From Astragalus membranaceus (Eukaryota; Streptophyta; Magnoliopsida; Fabales; Fabaceae), in NCBI GenBank assembly GCA_039519185.1, contig CM076850.1, positions 87,216,270 to 87,280,269 of the forward strand: a DNA stretch of 64,000 nucleotides, written 5' to 3'. How positions within the stretch are numbered: the first letter of the stretch is position 1; the number at the start of each line of letters is the position of its first letter. A program made the translations under genes and the position numbers. The notes beneath the pieces were generated by a model, which was given only the letters and a program-made list of their open reading frames with translations, ran no database searches and was not told where the DNA came from. Of this stretch, positions 46,690-58,704 are shown piece by piece.

Positions 46690-48520
46690 CTTGGTCATGT
46701 CGTATTTTATTTTTAAAATTTCTCGTACCCGTGTTGTGTCGTATCCATCTCGTACTAAGTATCCAGGATTTTGAGGACCAGACCCACCATTCCATTTGGG
46801 AGGGGATATTTGATAGATAGATGCGGATAGGACACCATAGCCATCGAGGCGTTGAGGGTTGACCTGCCCATGATTTTGTTGTATGAAGATTGAGCACTGA
46901 TCACCATGTATTGGATTATCACTGTCTTGGGACATCCTTCATCCCCAAAAGTGGTTCGGAGGTTGAGGTAGTCGCACACTTCCACTTGCTCACCGACTAG
47001 AGTGCCAGGGTAGTGTTTCAGCAGATCGGTTGGCAGTTGGAGTTCTTCAAAGCATTTCTAATAGATTACATTTGTTGAGCTGCCGCCATCGAAGAGCACC
47101 CTCGCGACCTTGAAATCACGAATGGTGATGGATATTACCACTGGATCATCTGCGTGGGGGCTGACTCCTTCGAAATCCTGAATTTCGAAAGCTGCAACCG
47201 GATATTCCGGTACAACCATGTCAATTTTAGAATCTCTAACTGGCATTATGGAACGAACATACCTTTTTCTCGATGATGGTGATGCTCCACCGCCTGAAAA
47301 TCCTTCAACTATGGACCCCACAGGTTCCTTGTCTGTTTTTTCATGCTCAGTTCCTTCTTGAACGTTCCTTCTGTTCTTGTCGTCTCCTCTGGCTTGCTTG
47401 ATGCCAGAACTATTTCCTTAGCATCTGCCTTCAGTCGCTTCACGTTTGCTCCCTTCACGAACTTCTTTAAGTGGCCTCTTTGAATGAGTTGCTCAATTTT
47501 TTGTTTCAAGGTCCAGCAATCATCAGTTGTGTGACCGTCTGTTCGATGGTACCTGCTAGTAAGAGTCGGCATTTCTGCCAATGGTTCCCACAAAGGGGTC
47601 GGTCGTTTTATGGTTCCGTAATTCAACGAATCGTACAATATGATTGAGGGCCTCGCGTTAAGCGGAGTGTAGCCAATGTATGGGCTTGGACGAGATGGTC
47701 GGTTCCTCCCGGAGCTTCCTCGATCACGCCTTCAGGGGGGGGCTGTAAGTGGTGGTGCTCCGCTCGTTCGGCCAAGTTGTCTGGTTTCTTTGTTTCCTTT
47801 TCTTTTTTGCATTCATCTCTTCTACCTCTATATGCTTCTCTACTCTTATTCTGACCTCGTCCATAGTGCGAGGTTTCCACACATTCATTGCTTTGCTAAA
47901 TGCACCGCTTCTCAAACCTTTCATGAAAGCTGCAACAAATAACTTCTTGTCTGGCTCCTCCACCAATACAGTGGCTTTGTTGAACTGGTCGAGGAAATTC
48001 TTGAGTGGCTCATTTGGCCCTTGTCGCAGGTCAAATAAGTCACCAAGTCCGGCTTCCTTTTTCCAAATCCTCAAAGTCGGCCACCGAGCGAGTTGGGAGT
48101 CCCTTAAACCACTCAAGGGCCACTTTTGTTAAGGTTCCTGCAAACATCTTGCAGCTAATTGTGTCGTTGCCACCGCTGATGAACATTTGGTCCCTATGAT
48201 GGGCTCTTTGAATCTTGATGGTATTTCCACAGCCTGAATGTCCGCGCTTGAAGTTGAAAAGCCCTCAGCATAGTTCTGGTGGCTTCGAGTACCTGGGTGA
48301 ACCTTCGCATATCATCCAACTGCTCTTGTAACTCTCTCTCCCTTGTTTCCAAAGCCTGGGAGCGAAGTCACTGTTCTTCGTTTCTTCGCTCCTGCTCTAC
48401 ATTTTGTTGTTGTAGAACTTGCACTGCAGCTAACTCTTCCACTCTTGGGGTCACCACTGTTGTTGGAACCATTGGTCATGTTTACACCATTGTGAGTTGT
48501 CACCATTGTTTAAGTGTATG
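46690..48520 (-). pseudogene. Decayed Tat-lineage Ty3/gypsy gag-protease
   Basis: On the minus strand, from right to left: a gag start near 48506 (MVTTHNGVNMTNGSNN), the gag domain (GPNEPLKNFLDQFNKATVLV, VAAFMKGLRSGAFSKAMNVW), a knuckle-like linker (RTDGHTTDDCWTLKQKIEQL), the protease active site (VLFDGGSSTNVIY at about 47060) and the protease C-terminal half (FGDEGCPKTVIIQYMV, SSYNKIMGRSTLNA). Several frameshifts split it. It is truncated after the protease; no RT or LTR was found on either side. Confidence 0.85.
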
Positions 48521-51111
48521 ACTGTAAGAACAAAATGGAATTGTTGTGGAGCACAAGGAATTTTTTTACCAAGTCCACCGAACATGAGATTGATAAGAAT
48601 CGTATGAAGTATCATGAAAAATGAGTAAGAAATGAATCTTTCGAATGAGTGATGTTTGGCCAAGACGGCATATATACCGGTGTTGGGAACGATATCATAT
48701 AGTATTTGTGGTAGGAGATATTTGATATTGACAACGACCTTATTTAATTGCTATGGTGGCTTTTAGGATACCCCAATCTGACAATTTAGGTATCATACAC
48801 AAGGGGATGTGTGATAGGTAATAGGAGGTTTTCAGGTTTTGGACTATTTACATATTTTACCCATTTTTATTACAAATAATATTATGTACCCTTTTTAATG
48901 TTAGGTAAAGACAAAATAAATAGTAATTTCAGAATTATTTTTCGCAACCAAGAGGAAGGGGAAAGGGGGACCAAAAGCAACATTCATCTCAACAATTTCT
49001 GGTTCATGTTGAAGCCACAAGTTAGGGAATCTGCAGCCATTGTTTCGCGAGAACAGGGGGAGCAGCAATGGCATCAAATCGCGCAGGAGAAGAAGAGGTG
49101 GTTCGGTTCTTGGCTACGTGGAGCAATCACGACATGAGCAGAGCGGATAGCATGTCGTAAATCGAAGGGTAGGAAGTATGAAGAGGAGTGGCAGCGCTGT
49201 GGTGGTGCTTGGAGGTTGCAAAAATCGCAAAGCCAGTGAAAACTACGCACTAATGACATGGTAACCAAAAAAATATATTTCAATGTAACTGGCTTTGCCG
49301 ATGACTAATCTACGCTAGGGAACCTATCTAACCATGAGTATTCGACTTTGCTGACCCATGTGGGTCTCCTGTTCCAACAAAGTTTTTGCCACACTCAAGT
49401 TTTCAACTCAAAACCTTGGGGAAGGATCCAGACCCAATAGGTACGCATATCTCATTTCTGCCTCATGCTGACTTCTGGTTGCTTACTTTGGCATCAGAGT
49501 GTTTGCAGGTACCACCCCCCGCCCTCATGAAGATCAGAGATGAAGAGCTCAACTCACTCACTATTGACTACTCACCTCACCCGCAACCGATCCTGAGTAA
49601 GGTACTGAATAGTATTAATACGAAAGTAGGGGTGTTACAGGTAATTTCCATGACTCGTACCTTAGGCAGTTAGTGGGGCGGTTTCTTAAGGTTTTAGCGC
49701 ATGTTAGCCTTAATGGATGTCCTTCTTAACTAAGTAACCATTTTTTTGATCATGGTTAGTCGTGATCAAAAAACGCTAAAAGCTAGTCGTTCCAAACACT
49801 TATAGTGAGTTGGTCATCTATAAGCTAGTAGATCAGCGTTGCCAAGGTTTCTTCTCCACCATGGTTGCTCCTCTTGGTCTTTAAGGGTGAGTCTCTCAAC
49901 CCTTTTATCTTCCTTTTCTCTTTAATCAAAACACCCACTATCAATATCTCTATTTTACTCATTGTTATTCTTTTGCCACATTACCAAAAATGAGGGTAAA
50001 ATGGTCTATTTAAAATGATTATTCACATGCGTTCTCCTATTTTATAGATTAAAATATCGAATTGTAACTCCTCAATCGTAATTACAACTCAGTGCCATTG
50101 TAAGGTTAAAATAAATGGACAATTACATAAATAAAATAGTGGAGTTTTTTTTTACATTTTTTTGCCGCAAATGAAGTAATGGAGATTTTTTATATTTAAA
50201 TTTTTTCCTGCAATTAAAACAATAAACATACAAATTACGGTTTAAAATATTATTTACATAAATATTTTATTTTTAATTTTGTTTGGGCCATTTCTATAAT
50301 TACCCATTTCAATAGGTCATTTTGTACAATTACACTAAAGTTAGAAACAAACCTTTAGAAAAAGTAGCCAACTTCAATCATGGCAATTGAATAAAGATAC
50401 TATATATTTATGGTTAAGAAAAGTAACAAAGAAGACACTTAAATTTAGACGGAGGGAGTATAAGGAAATGGGCAGGAGAAAAACATGTATAGTAAGGCCA
50501 CATCATCATTTAGAAACAACCAGGATAAGGAAATAGGCAGGAGTCACTCTATTATGTATGTGTTGAGGTGAGTTAGTGATCAGGATAAGTTTGAAATTTT
50601 AATGTAATCTTAGCAAACCAGTTCTATGACCTGCTGCTATGATGGTAGATAATTGTTCTCCCTCACTGATCACCACCATGTGCCATTTGAAATGTTACAT
50701 CATACTAACCTTCACCAACTTTTGCAGCAAATCAATTATCCCACATGGCACAATGAAATACTTATTCATTAAGAGGCTAGCTAGAAACTGTTTTTTTAGA
50801 TGGCTATGAGTCTTTTTGTTGCAGTAACCTAATTTGGATGTCTTATTATACTATGAATCGTTTTTGTTGTCAGCTGCTGTATGTACGTAATTACTACTTG
50901 ACACAGAAATTTCATAGCACATAACACAGTCACAAGAACCATTTATTTATTACACAATGAAAGTTACAAATTGCTTTACATTTCCTTATTAAAATAATGA
51001 AAACATTGGCCTTTATTTATAATTGGATAAAGCTAGATATAAGCCAATATGATGTTGTTATATATATGTTCACCAGGATAGCTATGTGAATATATGATAT
51101 GAGGTCTTAAC
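48521..51111. other. Intergenic, mostly unrecognised
   Basis: The right part of the Tat relic's leader may extend to about 48700. At about 50445-50460 gacggagggagta looks like a lone Stowaway terminus without its partner. An 11-bp hairpin (ttttttgatca...tgatcaaaaaa) is at 49743-49778. Open frames at 48898-49673 have no recognisable domain. Confidence 0.4.
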
Positions 51112-52395
51112 TTAAGGACGGAATTTGCAAGCTGTTTTGAGTTCTTCTGCTGGCTTGTTCCCTGCGAATCCAGCATCCACCCATGCTGAGTAGCCTCCCC
51201 CCATATTAACAATATTTTTAAATCCCTGCATTACCACATCATAATTTAGAAATATTTCTATTATTTTATTTAATTATTTGGTATAAACCACCTATACACA
51301 ACAGAAGTGTTAAATCGGGCGGCTCTGCTCGACTCGATTCAACTTATCAACTCAAACTGCAAAACCAGCCAGAGTTACCGCCCATAAATTTATTTGGCCA
51401 AGTATTTCGTGGCTTAGTGCAGCCTAAAACACTGTGCGGGACCAGACATATCTTTTTAACAAGTAATTATGAACATATCTGGACCAAAATTGACAACTTT
51501 ATGAACAACAAAGTAGACTAATTCCTCGAGTCGGGTACATGCCATAAAGATTGAAATTTGAGACTAGTTTTATAATACTCACTGAATCAAGGAGATCAAC
51601 ACAAGCTTTAAGTGATCTTCCTCCACTATTGCACGCCTGAAATTGTGATCCAATATTACATCATACATCAGCATCTCGATCTAGATTTGAGATATATTTC
51701 CTAATAGATACATAAAAGGCACGTGGTTGCCTTTGCTCTTAAAAGCCATAGATTCCTTACCACTACTAAGTGATCCTCACTCTTGCATATTCCTGCTACT
51801 TGGTTAATAAAATCAGGATTTTTCTCCCTTCCTGTTCATTTTCAAACGAGACAAAGAAAACATTAATTTGATTAGTACAAAATTCATATTTATATATCAA
51901 TATAATCCCAGATTTTGATATTTTGGTGGTTGCCTTTGCTTTTAGACTTTGTTTGGCAAAATATAACGAATCACGCAGAAACTAGCTTATAGCGGATAAG
52001 GTATCAGATACCTGATTCTGTGATGAACATATAGGGGACATTAACAGCATTCTCAACGTGGCTTTTATTGAATTCCTCAACTGACCTATAATTAATTCAA
52101 GAGGCCGGGGCAAAAGAAATTAAGGAAAGGACTTTAGTTTTCCCTTTTATTCCTATAAAAATTTAAAATGGAAAAGAAAAAAATTTGGAGAAACTGAGAA
52201 CTTTGCTACCTCACATCAAGATAACGTTGACCAAATGAATTGATCAGCAGCAGATCTTTTGCAGCTTGGACATCTACGGTTACAACATTTTGATGACTGC
52301 AAATAGAGGTAAATCAGAATGTGAGTGTGACTCGACAATAACATAATAGAATGAAAATATACTATGAACTCTTACTTGGGGATGGAGGCCTCCAT
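51112..52395 (-). CDS. STR18: Single-domain rhodanese, thiosulfate sulfurtransferase 18-like
   Basis: Six small exons join in frame with GT-AG borders: 52395-52376, 52296-52210, 52085-52012, 51831-51761, 51636-51583 and 51225-51112. They give 139 residues, close to the roughly 136 of Arabidopsis STR18. The rhodanese fold is seen as RYLDVRSVEEFNKSHVENAV, the active-site loop ACNSGGRS with the catalytic Cys, and the C-terminal NMGGGYSAWVDAGFAGNKPA. Rhodaneses of this group transfer sulfane sulfur from donors such as thiosulfate to acceptors and are linked to persulfide signalling. No transit peptide is apparent, so a cytosolic location is inferred. All residues expected for activity are present. 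The 20-bp first exon (six codons and two bases) is the least certain part. The gene is too split to show as a single open frame. Confidence 0.9.
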
Positions 52396-52610
52396 TCCTT
52401 TCTTTGAAGACAAAGATTAATGTCAGATATCCTCGTATACTTGCATGCATAAGGGTATTTATGAAGTGAAAAATTAGCATTGCTAAGGCCTCTTCTAGCT
52501 AGTGTCTCTGACGTTGACCTTATGAATAATGTACTTTTTTATTTTTTTTGCAAGTTGTTACTTATATGTGGTATACAAATAAACTCTTAGCGTGCAGGCC
52601 ACCTATGTAA

Positions 52611-52613
<3 letters not shown>

Positions 52614-52654
<41 letters not shown>
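52614..52654. repeat. AT microsatellite upstream of STR18
   Basis: A TA-dinucleotide run of about 40 bp, interrupted once by ttta, lies about 220 bp upstream of the start codon. Confidence 0.9.
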
Positions 52655-52831
52655 ATTAGAAAATAATGTTCTAGCATATATTTTATAATTTGGTGCCTGC
52701 TTTGTTGAAGGAGCATATGAGTTGACCAAGTTTTTAAATTTTGGGTTACGTCATGTAAATGATTAATTTACATGCACGGGGCTATGACTTTTATCGGTTA
52801 CAAGTGGCAATAATTTGCATATTCATAATCG

Positions 52832-53056
52832 AGTAATCTTATTCGGCCAAAGTTTTTCAGTTAAAAATAGTCAAAAACATCAATTAATTAAGTTTTTTAA
52901 GTAATTAACCAACCTACTTTTTCACAATTTTCTAGGCTCTTACTAAAAACTGTGAAAAAATAGGTTGGTTAATGGCTTAAAAAACTTAGTTAATTGGTGT
53001 TGTAATGTGGTTTTTATCTATTTTTGCCTGGAAAACTTTGGCCGAATAACATTACT
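52832..53056. mobile_element. MITE with long terminal inverted repeats
   Basis: The ends agtaatcttattcggccaaa (left) and, inverted, agtaatgttattcggccaaa (right) begin an inverted repeat of about 105 bp with several indels. The whole element is 225 bp and folds into one hairpin. No convincing target duplication was seen, so the superfamily is open. It lies about 0.4 kb upstream of STR18. Confidence 0.8.
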
Positions 53057-53384
53057 CCTCGTAATTTTTTGTATGCTTCCATGATCATGGGTTGTACTAG
53101 TAAAGACCTCTCCTTTGTTTTGAGCATAACTTCTCCTATTAATTGGAAGACAATTTTTCCTTTTCAATGTATTCACCTCACTTTATTCGATTAGCCATGT
53201 TTAATTTTTGCATGTGTCACACAATAATTTATAATTTAAAATTATTAAAGAAAAGCTTTGGTAATACAATATTTACAAATAAAATTAAAGAGTGTAAAAA
53301 TTGTAGAAACTAATCTTTGAAATTCTGCCACACCAACGTTGTTTTAAAGAAGTATGACAAAGAGAGATATGAACTAAGTGTCAT

Positions 53385-53700
53385 GCGACAATGCCACATG
53401 ACAGTGTTGATATCACATGTCAATGTCACATGATATGTTGACCTGAAAACACGTGGCATAGTAGCCTATGTGGTAGTGATGATGTCTGTCACATCAACAT
53501 TTTTTGTAATGGAGCATGACGTTGAGCGATGAAAATCCAGTGTCACGCAGCAATGCCACATGTTGGTGTTGGCGTCACAGATCAATGCCACGAGCAGTAC
53601 TTATGTGGAAAGCAAAAGACATGTGGCATACTCAGCCTATGTGGCAGTTATGACGCCCACCACATCACCATTTTTGTAACAAAGCATGACATAGAGAAGA
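53385..53700 (+). repeat. Diverged tandem duplication, about 170-bp period
   Basis: Two copies of a block rich in cacatg and gtggca (for example acatcaacattttttgtaat then acatcaccatttttgtaaca). The short open frame over it is not called. Confidence 0.7.
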
Positions 53701-53768
53701 AAAAGAAAACGGTCAAAATTGCAATGACACCTCGTATTATTGTAGGAATGAAAAACATATTTAAGCCT

Positions 53769-53812
53769 TGATATTATTATTATTATTATTACTATTATTA
53801 TCACTACTATTT
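53769..53812. repeat. ATT microsatellite
   Basis: A trinucleotide (ATT)n run with act interruptions. Confidence 0.88.
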
Positions 53813-53953
53813 TGATAAATTTAATTTTCGGGTGCGGGAAAGGTGCCTCGGTCCAATGAAGGGAAAACCTTACGAAGGGAATTATATTTACCACGCCCTA
53901 GAGGAACTAGTGGGGATTTGAATTTGAGACCTTCCAGATACAAATTTTGTCAT

Positions 53954-55067
53954 GGTTTTTTTTTTGTACCCCCATCACATAACAATCTACCCCCCATCGA
54001 CCCTGCGAAAAGACGCAATTACCCTTCACAAAATTTAAAAAACCCGAACGTATCCTGATTTCAACTTTTTTTTTTTGGAAATCGGATTTATGTATCTGTG
54101 AGGTAAATCCAATTTCCAAATCGGATTTATGTATCTGTGAGGTAAATCCGATTTCCACTGAAAATTTTAAAAATTTAAAAGCGAATTTATTTAAGATGGG
54201 GTAAATCCGCTTTTAAAAATAACAAAGCGGATTTACCTTAAGTGGGGGTAAATCCGCTTTGTTAACCTAATTAATAAATAAATAAATCCGGATTTACCTA
54301 ATTAATAAATAAATTAATTAGTTAAAAAATTAGATACGAATTTCGACCGTCTTTTGGTTCTGTTTAGTGTGTAGTTCGTTAACACGTGACGATGTTGTAC
54401 GTCGAGCGAATAATTTAGGCTAAAAAATCGGTTCTCGGGCAATCTACTCAAATTGTAATGAAACCACAGCCATTAAATCCGAAAAAATAACGATCAAGAC
54501 ACCTTAAGAAGACACTTCTTTAAGGATAGATGACTTCAGAATCTCAAATTCCATCGTTTACTATTTTTTATTAATTTTTTAATTTTTCATTATTTCCTAA
54601 AAAGTCTAAAAAAAATTGCATAACTTTATTTGGTTTTATTAGATTTTTAGTGGTGTTTTTATAATTTTTGGATTAGTTTTGACTCTTTAACGGATTTTTA
54701 GTAGCAGATTTATAACCTTTTTTAAAAATTTAAATAATTTTTTTTATTAATAACAAAATCGGATTTACCATAGGTGGGGTAAATCCGATTGTATCTTTTT
54801 AGGAAAATCGGATTTAGGTAAATCCGATTTTAAAAATAACAAAGCGGATGTATCCCCATCTGAGGTAAATCCGCTTTGTTTTTTTTAAAGTCGGATTTAC
54901 CTATTGGGTACCCCCATCTGAGGTAAATGCGACTTTAAAAATAACAAAGCAGTTTTACCTTATATGGAGGTAAATCTGAGCGATTTTTAGATGGGCAGGG
55001 GTATTTTCGAGTATATGGGATGTGATGGAGGTAGTTCCGCATGTGATGGGATACAAAAAAAAGACCC
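53954..55067. mobile_element. MULE-type non-autonomous element with repeated hairpins
   Basis: Terminal inverted repeats start GGTTTTTTTTTTGTACCCCC at left and, inverted, GGGTCTTTTTTTTGTATCCC at right. Both continue with ATCACA. The 9-bp target duplication ttttgtcat is at 53945-53953 and 55068-55076, the Mutator-like size. The interior holds at least six hairpins built on cggatttacc and ggtaaatccg. No transposase is present. Confidence 0.82.
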
Positions 55068-55614
55068 TTTTGTCATGCTCTACTAGGCCAACTCCTCGGG
55101 CTTAAGCCAAAAAAAACTCCTCGGGGCTTAAGTCTGGCTATTATTATTGTTAAATTTAATAATTGTCATATTATTACTATTATGATCAATGTTGTTGAAA
55201 ACCGATTGGACTGGCCGGTCGAGCCGCGAACCGGCCGTGTCTGCGACCTTGGTGCCTCTGTTTCTTGTCTGGATTTCCTATCAATTTGCAACTCAAAATC
55301 TAAAGTAAAAAATCAAAACAAATGCATATAATAGACAAAATTGAAAATCATAGATTGAAGTTGGTAAGAGTATTCTTTTAGAGATGTTGTGTGCATAGGT
55401 CACTTGATCTCTCATGAACCAGGTTGCCACTCTTATACCTCCTAGTCGTGAACCTAAGGATATAAATCATACCTGCAAAACAGTAAGCTTTCTGCATAAA
55501 GAAGCAAAATTGAACCTTCTCGTTCAACCTTGAAGACCATCAAACACTGAATACAGTAAAAAGCCAAACAACTATATATGATCAACTAAAACTGGAGTTA
55601 ATATTCTACAATAT

Positions 55615-56010
55615 TGATCTCTGCCCCAATGTGGGCGATCAGTCTGATTTGATTCGCCTGGTCACGTTACCGGCTCGTTGAGGTCGCTTGTTGTTTGGGC
55701 GAAGGTGGTGGTGAAGTCGAGCCGAGTCGTTGCTGGTCGCGTTCAGAGCTTCGGCGGGGTGTACCTGCGATGACACTACGACGCCCAAGTCAGTGGGGTA
55801 ATATTCGAGCAGAGTAACGCTATGTGTAAAAAACGTACCTGTCAGACCTCTATATATAGTGCCAGATACTCTGCAGGCGACCGTCGGATTGCGTACGGCT
55901 TGATCTGAGCCGTTGATCTTGTGGATCTAGGTCATGTCTCTCTACTTCACTAATTGGGCCGCTCGAGGCCGGTCTTGTGACAACATTGGGCTCCGGCCCA
56001 GACCAGAACA
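55615..56010. mobile_element. Short solo LTR (396 bp) nested in the hAT-like element
   Basis: It starts TGATCTCTGCCCCAATG and ends GACCAGAACA, with the 5-bp target duplication aatat at 55610-55614 and 56011-56015. A palindromic TATA-like ctatatatag at about 55848-55857 does not settle orientation. It is markedly GC-richer than its host element. Confidence 0.8.
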
Positions 56011-57822
56011 AATATAGTAGCATAACTCACACAAAAGCTTTATAATCAAAAAATTAATCAAACAGGTAGAGACCATACTTGAAAGAAAGGATAACAAAAA
56101 AAATCACCTTGAGAAACAATTAAAAATCGACCTGCCAACATTCTTTGCTTCCCCATTTTCACTCAAGTTGCCTCAGTTCCAGCAACTGGACACTATACTC
56201 AATCTACAATCATTGACACAACCAGCAAATGAACCAAAATCCATAAAATAAAAAAATAATTAAAACTTCACAGCTCCTCCTCCTAAACTTCCTTTTAGCT
56301 CGGATTAGGAGTTAGGACAAACATAGAGAAACCAGAAAAGTTCACATCCACTTCAACATTGATGCAACCCCTTTGGTATACATGATATTAGTTTCTACAT
56401 AATATTTTCAATATATTTTATCTTGTTTTCAATATAAGCAATCTTCGAGATGAGCCTCATACTTAAATACTGAAAGAATTAAAAGAAAATGTTAAAATAA
56501 GACAAAGGAACAGATAATGTCTTTTTAAGGAAAAAATAGAGATACAGAGGGAGACTACCGTGATCACCACCATGCCAAATGCGCTTTCCGACCATGGTAT
56601 ATGGTGACACCGAAACCCATACACTCGGTTGTTCTGTTTGTTCTTTAAGCACCACCGCTGTTTCGAGCCATTGCTAGCCGAGGGAGTATGGAATGCAGCC
56701 GAGTCACAATCGCATGTTGCATGATGGAGGTCGAGGATGGCGATAGAGCTGAGGGAGGCTTTGTTTCTCTACATTTACTCTGAATCCCTTTTATCTTCTT
56801 TTACTTCTTCCCTTCCCTCTTCCAAAATCACCACCCGCTTCTCAAAATCCCCCATTACCCCAAAATTTCTTTACCCCAAATTCAAACCCACCCTCATCTT
56901 TCCCTAATAGTTGCGCTGCACCGCGATCCTCTTCCGCCTCTCGCAAGCACCGCCGCATCCCCCTCCGTGCAAACGCTCTATGCGCCGTATTAATGCTCTG
57001 TGTGGCGCCGTAATGCTTCGACGCAACTGCTCTATGTAACTCCGTAATGCTCACAATCCATGTCTCTCTCTTTCTTCAACCTCTCTTGATCATTATTTTA
57101 TTTGTGTTTTTATAATGGGATACTTTTGCAATTATAAGGTGAGGAAAGATGATGATTTCCAGGGGAAATTGTTTATTCAGCAGGGGAAGGATGATGATTT
57201 TCAGGTCTTTCAAATCGTTTGAAACACCAAATCTTGCATGTTGCGAGTAACTGAGAGAAAGAGATGAAGATGGAAAACGAAATTAAGAGAAAAAGAGCGA
57301 GACGAGGAATGCGAGTAACTGAGATAGCTAGATGAATTTCAAGCAAAGGAACAATTCAAAAAAAATCAAGAGAAGGACAAAGACGATTCCTTACCGTCAA
57401 CCGCAACCACCACTGATGCTCTCTCGGTCATAAACTCCGTTCACGGCAGAAGCTAGCTCTCTCACGCCCTCTGTTTCTCTCCCTCAATTCTCTCTCGATT
57501 CTCTTTCTCTCATTGCATTTCTCATCTTGTCTCTCGCGATGTGTTGGTGTTACGGTTCTAGGGATTTCAATCCCAAATTCATCTTTTGTTTCTAGATTAG
57601 TAAGGAGAGTAGTGGAGGGAAGGGTGACAGTGGTTGTAGACAGGGAGGGAGAGAAGATACCCGTCCTCTTCCCTTTCATCTTCCATCTGCTCAGGAAACG
57701 TGGTTGACATGCATTAAAAGTTTGGACTGAAATTACAAAAATACCCTTAATGGGTTGGCGCTATACATGGGAAAGGATGGCGCTCAAATTAATTCTCAGA
57801 CTGGCGCTAATTTGGCGCCTTC

Positions 57823-58127
57823 TTGAGATATAAGATTCTTGATTTCATTGAGATAGAAAATATACTTTATAATGAGGAATCAATTCCCATAGTTGGTTTA
57901 GACAAAGATGATTGTGAGAATCTATTACTCTTGTGTTTACTCTTTTTTTGTTTTGTTGTGATGATAGAGATAAACTTATTTTCTTATTATTGGTTACTTG
58001 TTTATTTGAAGATAATCAAAAAACACAACCTAATGGAGTTGAAGATAAATGGCTTAATTTGGATTCATTTCCTCTAGAAGACGTTGGGACTAATAGTGCT
58101 AGTGTTGATGTTGATCCATCTACTTGA
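57823..58127 (+). pseudogene. Possible hAT transposase C-terminal relic
   Basis: Two frames (57823-57915 and about 58006-58127) encode an acidic tail (FIEIENILYNEESIPIVGLD, then LDSFPLEDVGTNSASVDVDP before a stop) of the kind seen at hAT transposase C-termini. The frame changes between them. No catalytic or dimerisation domain remains, so the call rests on composition and position near the right terminus. Confidence 0.35.
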
Positions 58128-58566
58128 GCCAACAAGCACCACCAATGTGTGAAAATCATTATGTCTCGTCACATTGTTGTTTTGTTTGAGATTCACCAAT
58201 GTGTGAAATTCATTATATCTTGTAATATGTTCTTTTGTTAAAGATTTAATATTTCTATTATGAAGACTTGTATTTCTTATGTTTTTTTTTTTTCATGAAG
58301 ACTTGTTTGATGTGTTGAATTTATATTTCTATAAAGTTTAGTATTCTCTCTTTATTTAATTATTAATTAATTATTAATTATTCGGTTCAATTGGGTGAAC
58401 CAAACGAACCATGACTCGAAGGTCTTGTTGATTCGATCTCTAGTCCGATTTTAAAAACATTGTTCATAGTTATTATTATGGGTATTGCAGTTTATATGCG
58501 AATCATAGAAAAATTTGCGGAAGACATAAGACAACATTTAATCTTTAGCACTATTAAAGTTGGATA

Positions 58567-58693
58567 TCCGTAAGACGTAGCTCAATTGGCAAATGTCGAA
58601 ATTGTTAGGATGAATATCATGTCCCGGATTTGAATTTGGGATCTCACTGTGTGAGTTTCAGGTGGCACTTACCACTCTCTCTACATACCAAAA
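58567..58693 (+). mobile_element. tRNA-derived SINE with 11-bp target duplication
   Basis: A-box-like tagctcaattggcaaatgtc and a diverged B box (cccggatttgaatttggga) are followed by a tail ctctctacataccaaaaaaa. The exact duplication aaagttggata is at 58556-58566 and 58694-58704. The last 14 nt of its tail match the LINE 3' end at 12642. Confidence 0.85.
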
Positions 58694-58704
58694 AAAGTTG
58701 GATA

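Larger units (their letters stand above)
55187..58462. mobile_element. hAT-like defective transposon, 3.3 kb
   Basis: The ends CAATGTTGTTGAAAACCGAT (left) and, inverted, CAATGTTTTTAAAATCGGAC (right) form a short imperfect terminal inverted repeat with the hAT-like CAATG start. The target duplication is unclear because the flanks are AT-repetitive (ttattactat against ttattattat). The interior carries a solo LTR (55615-56010), two long pyrimidine-rich or GA-rich stretches (56760-57680) and a possible transposase C-terminal relic (57823-58127). Confidence 0.6.

Noticed and set aside
53529..53771. 80-codon frame with Cys and His residues
   Set aside because: It overlies a diverged tandem duplication and the reading is not kept between the copies.
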